From the NCBI RefSeq assembly GCF_963576615.1, contig NC_088709.1, positions 17,373,264-17,437,263 on the forward strand: a stretch of DNA of 64,000 nucleotides. Direction: 5' to 3'. The DNA is from Watersipora subatra. Its lineage: Eukaryota > Bryozoa > Gymnolaemata > Cheilostomatida > Watersiporidae. Under the pieces are notes generated by a model. That model was not told where the DNA came from and ran no database searches. It saw only the letters and a program-made list of their open reading frames with translations. Positions 1 through 12,500 of this stretch are shown one piece after another (positions within the stretch are counted from its first letter, which is position 1; the number at the start of each line of letters is the position of its first letter). The translations under genes were made by a program, and so were the position numbers.

Positions 1-556
1 CCTCTCCACCGCTGATGCCTACTTGCTACAGATACAAAAGTTAGCTTCCCCTCCTTACAAACTCAACTTTGCTCGTGATAATACACTAGTCAAAACATTC
101 TTTTAGCATGTTGTCTATATGTGGAAACACTTCTCAGGGTTCCTCTAAAATTTTGGCTCTAATGGCCAAATGAAGTTTGGGGATGGTGCTTATTGAACCC
201 AAACAGTCACTGGGTGTCTCATACCCATGGCTGGCATCTGATGCTTAGGTTCAAACGAAGAGTCTGTTAATAGTTTGTCATAACAACTCTCGTTTCACTG
301 CTTATATCATATCGCTATCCCAGCAATTAACATGCATAAAATGCTTCCATAATCCTTTTAGCTCTTGTTAATGTAACATTAAAAGACTTTCCAAATATTT
401 TTGTGAACTTTGAAAAACTATGAAATTTTGCACTTTTGGAGCAGTCCTAGTATGACTCATGTCTCATTTCAAAAAGAATTTTGTGAGATCCTTTGTGAAG
501 TTGAGGATGTTGCCAGTAATATGTTGACAGACCTGATGAAAGAATTGTTATGATAG

Positions 557-3500
557 GTATGATATGGCTCCCACAACAACTGCATCCTCAACTGTCAGCA
601 CAGCCACCACTCCTGGCACCCCGACTGTTTCTAAGATTGCTCCTACTTCTCCACGTATCATCCAAAGCGGCAATGTGCGACAGCCTGTCAAGGTCATCAC
701 ATCGACTGCTACCCAACAGGTTTGATTCTTTACACATTGCTAGACCCATCTATTTCTGTATTGTGTGTATCCTTTGATGCGGTCAAATATTATTTTCTCA
801 TATAATAAAGCTTTTTCTGTATATCGTATCTAAAGGAAACTCACATTTTGCGTTGTATAGGTATGAAAACTAGCAAGTTTTTTAGAGGGTTTGAATATGA
901 TATCGCCGCTGTGCTTATGGCAGCTGAACCTGTGACATGAAACTCACTGAGTGTCTGCTTCACTAATTGATTAATCTATGGAAATTCCACAAATAACCAC
1001 AAAACAATTTATATTGAAAGGTTTAGTGAAATGGTACTGGAGTGACTGTTTGTATACGATGTAACCAATTCTGAGAACAAAGATGTTGTTGTGAAGCTTA
1101 TCAACTAGACATATTCGTTTGGAGCACTCTAGTTGAACTATGGTTATGTGCTACGCTTTTCTTTACAAAAACATCGAAGATTGACAATACTAAACAAAGA
1201 TAATCAATATATTTTATTTATTTTAATGACTCCGTTTTTTAATCATTCATTTGATATATATTTCATAGCTGTCATGTCCATTTTCTTTAAAGGTTGACTT
1301 GCAGCAAAATTCACATTACAGTTATTTAGTATCAAAAGATTCACCATGTCTTACTCTGTTGTGTTGTAGGTGCAAAATATGTGGAAATGTGATTATAAGC
1401 TCTTAAAAACTCAAAAACGACAGTTAATCGCAGCCATCACCAAAACACCGTAGTTTGGAATCTCTTTATTTCGATGACGTACTCAAACATTATGGTTATT
1501 GTTTTGACACATGATGTTATCGCTTGAAATTAAAGGCCAATATAAGGCTCAATATAAAACATCTCGTAGCACTAGTTTATGACAAACACTTCAGGTTCTA
1601 CCGGAAAGCCTTTATCAAATATAGATGCTCGCTACATTACAGTTTTGTTTCAGCTTGCTCTAATCAACTAGTCGTAATCTGATCATGTGACCCGTACTTC
1701 CTGTCAAACAGCGCGAACAATTTCTGCAGCACTTTTCGACTATCACAGGTGACCAACAGGCTCATGTTTATCAGAGGATGGTCTGCACTCCTTCGAACTA
1801 AGGTTAAAAAATTAAGCGAGTTTTTACGGTAGGTTTTGAGATGTCAGTGTAAAGACGATAGACATGATTTTATTGAATGCGTGAAGTATATTTGTGAAAA
1901 TATTTCGACAAATGAGGTTGCATGAAAGTGTAACCAGAAGCCATCGTGTTCAACTACGTCCCATTTGAGCCATTTTGGAAAAGGATTCCAATCTACGGCG
2001 TTTTCGTGATGGCTGCGATTAACTGTTCATTTTTTGAGCTTTTAAGAGCTTGTAATCACATTTCCACATATTTTGCACCTACTACACAGCAGAGTAAGAC
2101 ATAGTGAATCTTTTGATACCAAATAACTGTAATGTGAATTTTTTTGCAAGTCGACGTTTAAACATGATGCGAAGCAATGAGCCAAAATCATTTCAGTATA
2201 TTTTTATGAGCGTATGCATGTTAAAGTAGATCAGTGACTGCACGATTTATTATTCATGGATATAGCTCAACTCTCCTCAATTGTGTTTAAATGATTTGTT
2301 TCTCATCATGCAGAAAGAGCTTACTCAATGGTAATACACTAGCAATAACTCGGTAGCATCTCTTTACTTTTAGGAGTATTTCTTATGATAGCATATTTAG
2401 AGTTAATTGGAAAATAGTAAACCAAATTTATCACATAGAGTAATCCCTCACTTTTTGTGGGTAATGAGAACCGGTTTCCTCCACTAAAAGTGAAAATTCA
2501 AAAAATAGAAACTAATTTTTAGAGTATAAGTATGAACTGAAATTGAACACCAGAACGATTAAACTGTTTTCTAAACGTATTGTACTTATTTCCTATGTAA
2601 GAAATAAGTAAATTGAAGTTATGTTGATTGACTTAGTTTATATTTCAACTTTAGTCCCAGTATTTTGATACAGAAAATACAGTACACTTACGTAGTACGG
2701 GCGTAGTTTGAACTTCATCTGGTCTGAATAGTTGTACTTGCGACTAACTGGGCTTGCTGTGAGAAGGACGTCACATGTTTGTACTTATGTATTTTATGTA
2801 TGTATATGTATTCGTGGATTTTATTGTTTTTTCTTCATTAATTTTCTCTCATTTTTTAATTTCTAACGGACATTTTGAAACTGTGAAGTAGTGAAGAATT
2901 ACTTTATCTTCGGTAGCCATTCTAGTATGACAAGCAGTATTTATTATGTAGCTCTTGCTTTACTTTTGTGCATTCAGGTATGAAAACATTTAAATCCACA
3001 GATGTATTGCTCTCAAAGTGTAACTGTTACCCCTATAATCAGTTGTACTTATTAAAAATTTTCTTTTTAATATGTCACCCTTACGTCACAAAGTCAAGGT
3101 CGTGGATGTGTCCCATTTTAACACAAAGTGCATTTAAGTCCTGTTAGTTTTTGTAATCTGCTGACCAATTATTAGGATACATTGCTCTGTTTCCTCCCTG
3201 CGTCATCATGGAGGCTTACTGTCTTATCACTTTAGCCAGGGCAGATGTCTGGCATAGCTGCTTTAGCCGCTGCTGCCGCTGCTACATCTAAGATCAACAC
3301 TCCTGTCACTCCAGGAGCCATAAAAGTTGTCACGCCCCAACACACTCTCGTCACTCCTCAAGGTGTTCGAGTGACCCCTGTCCAAAGTAGGTTGTCAGGA
3401 TCTTTATTAGCCATGTTGTTTATAGTCTTCTGTTTAGAGCATACAATTTTTATTGCATATTGTTTAGAGAAGGCTGCAGGGGCTGCTTTTGAATTTAATA

Positions 3501-6500
3501 TTATTTGCTAATAACTTACCAGTTCCTTTATTTGCATTATTCTTTAACTAGATGTTTGATGTTTCACTCATCTTCTTATGAATACTCAAAAGAAATTAGT
3601 ATAAATTTTATAGTTCAACAATATTATTAATATTATAATTTAATAATAACTAAGTTATAACATTAGTAAACATTTTCTGTTGAAATATTCAGTAATGTTT
3701 TTTTCAGTTTTTGGTCTCGCTTATTAGTAACTGGCTTTCCTTTTGTTCGATACTCTAGATTTGTAGCATTTATCTAGTCCTTAGATTAGACATTTCCATT
3801 CTGTGTGACAGATAACACAGTTCAGATGGCTACGCAGGGACGACCAACGACTATACTGCGTACTACTACCCCCCAATACTCAACTACTCCAGGTGGTAAA
3901 CAGATAATAACTGTACACAAGTCCGGCAACACCAACCAACCTCAGATTGTCACTCTGGTGAAGACTACACAAGGGATGACTGTTGCACCGGTAGAATATC
4001 ATCCTACTCTTGTTGATGCCTGCTTGTTCGGTGTATGTTAGGCTGGATGATGCCTGCTTGTTCCGTGTATGCTGGGCTGGTTGTTACCTGCTTGTTTGTT
4101 CTGTGTATGTTAGGATGATTGATGCCTGCTTGTTCTGTGTATGTTAGGCTGGTTGATACCTGCTAGTTCCTTGTATGTTAGGATGATAGATGCCTGCTTG
4201 TTCTGTGTATCTTAGGTTCAGTAGGACTTGTTCAAAGCTTTAGGCTTCATTCCTTTGCTTTATTTCGTCAGAAAAGAAAATTCTTATGGTTATTTCGGCC
4301 AACAAAAACCGCTGCCAATAGTTATGTCATCCTGTTCAACAATTTTAGTGGGATACACATTTATGAACTACCGTGAAACCTGTATTTGAACGCCACCTCT
4401 ATTTGAGAGCCACTATGTCATTCAAATCAAGTTTTTTACGGTATAGGCTCTTTACCTGTAGCAGGTGATTGGTTTATCATATCATAGAATATAATTGCGA
4501 GTCAAAATATGTTGGATAGCTCTTCTGTTTACCCAAATTATAATAGCCTGAGAAGTAATGATGCACCGTACAGTTCTTGCCATTGAGTTGTGTTTTACTC
4601 TTCACTGTTAGTGTGATTGCTATTCAGCATTTTAATATTAGCATACACAAATTTCTTGATGTTTTAATGTTGTGTTAGGTATGTTCTTCTGTTGGTCCGC
4701 TAACTGTTCAATTACTGAAGGTGTGATCGGGGTGTTATATAGCGGTGGGTAGCGTTAGAGTTTTATGATCTATTTCAGCAAGGGAAGAATCAGCTACCTC
4801 AGGGTGCCACTATCGTAAAGCTGGTAACATCGCAGGCTGGTCAAGGAAACAAACCATCGGCTATGATTTCAACAGCTGGCAACAACACGCAGGTTCCAGC
4901 GCAACAGATCATAGGCCAGGTAAAAGTCAAAGAAAATGCTTGGACTAAAAGCAAGAGTGTGATGATTGTTTTCTTGTCATTGATTGGCTGAAATGCTATA
5001 AAATCTACACAACAGTGTGCATACTCATTTTAATGTTTAGTACTTTTGTTGAATGCGTATCATGGCTCTAAATGTAGTGTTTACCATCTGTGCCGAGTCA
5101 CGTTCAACTCATTTGCGAGTTTAGAACAGTTGGCTAGTTTGTTATAACCTCAAGGATGTGTCTCTTAACAGACTCTAGGTAAACCAGTCATCAAGACACT
5201 AACCAGTTCTGGCACAGTCATAAGCACAACAGGTGGTGTCTCAAGGCAAGGTCTTTCTACAGTTACCACTACTCAGGGTGGGAAGCAAACCATAGTTATA
5301 GCAGCGCCCAGATCCGCAGCGAATCCAGTTGGACAGCCTACTCGAATTGTTACGACTGTGCCCAAGACAGCCGGTATGTGTGTGTAGACTTTTATTCTAA
5401 TTCTGTTTTCCTTGGTGTTGGTTAAAGTTGGAGTTAAACTTGGAGTTGGTGTTCTCCATAAATATTGTATTTTATTTGCTTTCGCTTATCAGTGTCCACC
5501 ATATTTTAATATGTTATTTTTTATGTTAATTAAGTTGTAAGCTAACGCATAACATAAAACAATGACATTTCCTAGAAGGTTTTTACAAGGCGTACAACTG
5601 CAAAGTCCTCTACCTCAACTTGGTTCTTTCTGCTCAAAATTAAATGTCCTAAGTTTTATAAGTTGAATTATGTCGTTTTAGGTACTCCCGGGCAACAGAT
5701 TATTGTGATGAACACAAGTGGTGTCACCAGTAAAACTCCAGTCAGCATTGTTCAAGCAGCAACCTCTAAAATAGGTCAGCCTTTCCCTAGACATTTATTT
5801 TATTCACTTGTTGATGCCTCGTTTAGGCCTGCCTATTTGATCTGGCATGGTTTCAATTGCTTAGTGAACTACGTTTGACTTGGCCAATTTATGTTATCTT
5901 AGCTGTAGAGAGTGCACGTTTGATGGTATGCCCATGTACAACAGAAGTATTTGTAACATGGAGAACAGAATTACTTCACACTGATCTCACATTCATATTC
6001 TCTTATCAGAACCTACAACCGTGCAGCCAGTGACCTCTGTAGCCACCCTGGTGGCGCCTGCTCCCTCGGGCAGCTTGGCTCCTGTCGGTGAACAGCCACC
6101 TGCTGACATTATGGACACAGGCGAGCCAGAGCCATCCCCAGCTATTAGTGCTGATGCCTTGGTAGCACCTGCAACAGTGGAGGCTACAGGTGTGTAGCCA
6201 CTATTCTCTATTGTCTATATACCACGCAAACTGAATAACTATATATGTATAGATATATATATATACAGTGCGCCCTCGTAACCTGAGGGCGCACTATATA
6301 TATATATATACACACACACACGATGTGCCCTCAGATTATGTTGACCTTGTTATAAGATTTGTTCGCCCTGCGATGTAGAACATTGATTTTTTCGACCTAT
6401 TCATACGAATTATTTCTAGCCATACGAATATCAAATATGCCGATTTCCTATTCGCCGGAATCCCTCTAACAATTAATGAAAGAGATACGTTGCTTGATCT

Positions 6501-9500
6501 CGCTCAGTTCGGTGTTATTATTTATTGTGAAAATGAAACCTGAAAATTTCCTATTCGCCGGAATCCCTCTAACAATTAATGAAAGAGATACGTTGCTTGA
6601 TCTCGCTCAGTTCGGTGTTATTATTTATTGTGAAAATGAAACCTGAAACAGATAGGTTAGAAAATTTTAGTGATGGAAATTTTGAAGTTCAGTAAAATAG
6701 TTAAAAATACATACCAAAACTTAGCTTCAAGTATGTGTTTAATAAGCTAAATTCATTTCAGTTAAATTCAACGTTTATATTATACACCTGCCTCGAAAGT
6801 AAGAACTGGCGATGGTACTTGATGCACATAGTACATTGTAACGTTACATTTTATCGCAGATCATAACCATTAAATACCCTAAAGTTACTGTAGGTAATTA
6901 TAGTTACTTAGGTTAACATATTATTTTGTTACTAATTCTTAATACGTACAGCACATACATAAAATTTTGATGATTTTCACCAGGGAGTGTTTGCTTTAGG
7001 TATTTACTATGGGTTTCTATACCCCCTCATGCAAAATTTTTGCCTTATGATGCCAACCCTTGATGTCAAATTAAAATCATATGGCGAGGTCCGCTGTATA
7101 TATATATCTATATATATATATATACAGCGAATATTCACAAATGAGAATATTCTGCTCATATGCGGTATACACACATACATGTATGTATGTGTGTGTGTAA
7201 AAGAAAGTGTTTGACAGCCTTTCTTTCTGGCTGGATCTATCTATATCATATTTTAGGAATTTGTCTAAATCATGGAACTTTGAAATTATTCGTAGTTGCC
7301 GTAAAGCATCAGTTTGAACGCCACCTCTAATAGAACACCACTGTAGGTGAATTGAAAAATACACCGCCACTCCTTAATTGAATGCCCCCCTCTATTTTAC
7401 CGCTACTTTGACATGTCCACAAAATGGGACTAATAATGACTCGGTTGCATCAGTAACAATTAATTCTTCCATTGTTGCTTTCGTGGTTGCCATGGCTTTA
7501 GTGATGGTGTACTTGAGAAGGTCGGTCATCAAAACTACACTCTGATTCGAAGTCAGTAAGGTCTAAATCCAATCCATTGTTTTCAGCTTCGTCCATGATG
7601 TAGTTTACAAACCGGCCTGAAGATGTGAAAGCATTTTGATGAATGATGAGAATGTTCTTCAGGAACACCGTACGATGTAATAGCATTCATCGTTATGGCG
7701 TATCGAAGTGTGTTTTTTAACTCCAAATCTTTGCAGTTTTTTTCTTAAAAATTTGAAAGTGACGCCATCAAAATAATTAATACTCGTATGAAACTAATAT
7801 TTTTTACTCAAAAGTAGTTCTCGTTTAATTCGGTATGATACGATGAAAAGCGGTTTAGCAAAAATGCTGAGGCCGATGGCATTAATGTCGCTCTGTCCTG
7901 AGGAGAGAGCAAAGTATAAGCTACATTGGTGATGTTTCACCCGATAAGGATTTAATTTATCTTCCCAAAGTTCTGGCAAACTAGTGGAAATATACAGCGC
8001 TACCCTCTATCCGAACGTTACCTCTACTAAAACGCCACTATAAGGGTTGAGAAATAGAGCGCCATGGTATTAAAATACAGATTTTACAGTCTGAATTACG
8101 GATGAAGCTGCTAATTGTAGTATAAATTGTTGCCGCGGAGACGAAACCATATACTCATTATGTGGATGAAACAAATGTTTACAAACTTCTTCTACAAATT
8201 TTTTTCTTGTAATTGTTCTCTACCTTAGACCTATATTAAATAAAAAATGTGAGATTATATATGTTCTGCAACTATCATTGCAGATGGTGATATGAAAGGA
8301 GACACAAGTGGTGATGCTGAGCCACCCGCTACTGTTACACTTACCCAACCAGAAGCTGCTGCTGCGGCCACTAGTCAGGGTAATTCGTTTATTCCTGCCT
8401 ATATCCCACTCCGCGTCGTTATCTGGTATCCATTTGTCTTTGTAATATGCTCTTCTCATTTGCGGTATTCTATCTATATATAAATTATGTGTCTGTTAGT
8501 CTGTCCAGCTATAGCTATTAAAATCTTTGAATGAAAAGCTCGCATTGTGCTGGATTTGGACTCGCAAAGATTGCAACCGCATGTTTGAAACCAATCATAT
8601 AACCGCAAGTCTACCAAGGTTCTTACGAATCCGTGGCTTGCTATATACCGTGTACCCTTTTTTCGATTTCACACCGGTTGAGATGCCCCTGTTCCAAAAT
8701 ATTTTTCGCTCAAGTTTATAAAACACTACCTTTTCGTCCTCGTCATACTAGGGCGAGTTTGTTTTTCACCATACGATATCAATAAAAATGTAACGATTTT
8801 TATAATGATTACGACGAATCTTTTTTTATAATGATTCCTCTGCATTAATATTGATTTTTGCTGTTTGTATTAATTGTATCATTTGTTTTGTAGTTTACAT
8901 ATTTGCTCTTCATTTCACATTCATATTTATTTGCTCTCTTAACTTATTAAATCTGCTCATAAGACATTTTTTCAGCTACACTATGTTTTCTTTTTACTCT
9001 GATTATAGCACATTAATTTATAGGGATTTCTTGGCGCTTACCTTGCGTTCCACAATCATTAAATACGAACAAAATGTGCTTTTCTTTGTATTGATTTACT
9101 TTTGCATCTGTTTTTCTTTTCAGTTTTTAAAAAGTTATAATCATTGCCTTTAGCAATTTGTAATTTTCAAATGTGCTATTTCAATCAAACTTCTATTTTC
9201 GGTTTTTCTATAGGGCATTCACTAACAATTGCAAAACTAAAAACTGTTCACATGAAAACTCTCGATTAGGATTTGCCTCTACATTCTCTCTCCATTCAGT
9301 AGGACAAAGTACCTTCATGCGCTTCACCAATGTATTTAATTTTGATATCCTATTTTTATATTTACACCTGTATCGAGAAGAACAAGTATCGTCGTATTCA
9401 AAGTTTGGATGGATAACCTTTGCTGCAACAGTAACCTTTTTCATAGACACACTTCTATGTGAATATGTTGAATTAATAATTGTTATTATTAATTCAACAT

Positions 9501-12500
9501 ATTCATGATTTTTATTTTGCTTTCTTAGTTCATATTAATTGTATCACTATCAAATTATTCTCCGTTGTAATTATTGTAGCAAAACACATTATCTAGCCAT
9601 TACTTCCTAATTATTTCACATTTAAACACTTTTACAGTTGTTTTTTCTTTCCATTTATTTTCTCTTTTCATTTATTTTAACTGAACAAAACACTTTACTC
9701 ATAATTTGAAGTTTGAAAGTTAGAATGACAAATGTTGTATATATTAAATAAAAAATAATTTTCTGTGCAAATACGCTAGCGACGCCAGACATTCACCTAG
9801 TCTATATATAAATTTCAAAGTTTGTCTTTGTTATTTAGTCTCTGTCCAGCTCTAGCGATAAAAATTCTGTATTGGAGAAGATTAGATGTTGGAACCTCCC
9901 ATTCACAAGGCGACAAACTAACCTATTCAGCTGCACGGGATGCAACGGATGTATTGTTCGATATGAGTCATTATCTGGGTTAAAATACGCATGGCGACTC
10001 TGTGTTACACGCAACGACTCTGTGTTGCACGCAACGCCACTAAAGCTTACTCTCATGGTTTTTATTAGCAAGTCTAGCAATACAGATACTAGCTTACCCA
10101 AATTAGATAAAAGGCGACTACATTACCTGCCACTGTTTATAAGCTGTTTTTTAATACCCTGGCAACGCTGGGAATTTGGCTAGTATTAGCATATAGGCTG
10201 CGAAGTGCTACACGCATTACAAACTGTCTCACTAGTAGAATGGTAGTAGGAAGGTATTCTATACACCAAACAGGTTTTTATACATAAATTATTGTTGTCA
10301 GTTGGAAGCGAAAGCAGATATCTAATGTACCCCTTTGGGTAAAACATGCACTGCCTTTTACTGCTCAGCTAGCCACAAACATACACCTGATGGAAACAGT
10401 CCTTTCTCTGACAACACTTTGTTTTGACAAACGAAGGACTGTGCAAACAGTCTTTCATTTATATGACACTGAATAATTAATTGATTGTTGTTGCCATGTA
10501 AGGCTATCAACACACTTGGGAGCCCGAGTGTGTTAAGCTCTTATCCTATGTATTGAAAGTCTATATAAGGCAATCAATGCAGCGCTTGCTTAGCCTTTAT
10601 CTTCTCTCCATGGTGTACCGGCTAAAGGAAAGGCACACTATGCCAATGGTGTGTCTGTTCTACGCACTCCCTGTAGTACAGACACATTTATACTACAGCG
10701 CTGCTACTGTTACACGCTTTCTGTATATTACAGGGAACGTGTAGTAGTAGTGCTGTATTGTAGATGTGTTTGTACTACAGGGATATATAGTCTCTGTTAT
10801 CCTATACTACATGCTGCCTGTTAGGTAGTGGAGCTGTATGTTGCATATGCTGCCTGTTTGGTTGTGTGTTGCATATGCTGCCTGGTGGTCTAAGCAGCAA
10901 CTGGGAAGCTGTGTAGGTTAATATTCCTAGTTAGTCTACCAGGTATTTCCTATCACGCTCTAGGCCCACAAGTACTAGTGCAAGTGGCTTTCCCTTGTTT
11001 CAAAGTACAATTTATTCAGATTTGTGCTTTCCCATTCACAATCCTCAGTTTGTTTTCACTGTCTGGTTTTCCACTTGGTTATTTGTTGTGGTAGTATTGA
11101 CCACTTAGTAATGGATTGTAAATAATAATAGTACTTTGTCTTATGAATAGTGTAATAGCCATATCCATGTTTTGGCTTAATGAACTATTTGAGGTATATG
11201 ACAGGTTTTTTCCATGTGTTTTTCCTTCACGCGGGGAAATAAGGCAGGCGGGGATTGTTAGGCAGGGTTATAGATTGTGTTGTTCCATTCATTGATGCAT
11301 GACGCAATATCTATTCATAGCGGTGAATAGCTGTGAGATAATGGATATCGACAGCTATCACCTTACATGGCGTTGAATAGTTGAATAGTCTACTCCTAAC
11401 TGTCAGGTGGTTTTATTAACAGAATGAAATGCACAACTATCAGTTTTTGTTTATAATTTTTTTAAACTACATGTATCTGTTTTACCTCGCCATCTTCTCT
11501 GGCTAAACTAATTGGGCCATGACAAGTTATGTATGTATGAGCTGATCTGCCTCTTGTGTTGGTAATACCACTTATGAACAATAATACATGAAAGAACAAA
11601 CCATATATGCATTTGTATATTGCCAAATCAAAAGTACTGTATGTAAACAAGCACGTTTCATACCATACTGACTTCATCTAAATACCAAATTTCTCTGCTA
11701 GATCGAAATGATTTTTCACATCCAGTTGACCAACAGCAGATGATTGTTTGATGACTACACATTGATTAGCTTTTAGTGTTACCCAGTGACCATTTCCTTC
11801 ACAGAAACCTTAACTGACCAATAGTTAGTTTGCTAACAAACAGTAAATACGAAGAACAGTCACTTGTAATTATTATCATTGCCTGTTATGTGCCGGTTTC
11901 TATATGTCAATGCTGAAGGTGATAGATAGTTGAAAACTTCACTTGCGTATGAAATTTTTTCAAAGAGGTTGTAATTGCCAGAGAAACTCATTTAGGCCAG
12001 TGCCTTACGTTCACACGAGAAATACACAAGTCGAACTAATTTTTCTGCTGTCTGTTATACATGTGTGATCTCATTTATCTGACCTGTTATTGGAACTGGT
12101 CAGGCTTGTTCCCATCCATTCTACCAATCATAATTAAAGACTGCTATGCGTTTTTGGTGACCTCATTCAATTCGCCACCTGCAATAATTGTGTACAGATA
12201 TGGGATGGGATTAGATCATTTACTTGTTACGCGCATGCTAATTCCTTTTGTAGAGACCCTTAACAGTTCGTTATTAGGGGAGTTTTGTTTACCAAAGTTT
12301 TTGTTCTAAAATATGTATTATCGTTATTCATCAAGTAATATCATTGAACTTTTCTTCAATCACCATTGAGCTTTCTCGTTTATTGAGCTCCAGTGAACTT
12401 TACTATTAGAATAGAATTCCCCAAACCCATCTTTACAGCGGTTTTGTTTTTTGGTCATTTGTACTTGGGAAAAATCAATCTAATAAGTAATGTAACACGT

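Noticed and set aside
6184-8310. Possible Taspase-type cleavage site across the HCF exon junction (ATDGDMKGD)
   Set aside because: It has Asp-Gly but lacks the upstream Gln and the downstream acidic position of the Taspase1 consensus, so cleavage cannot be claimed.
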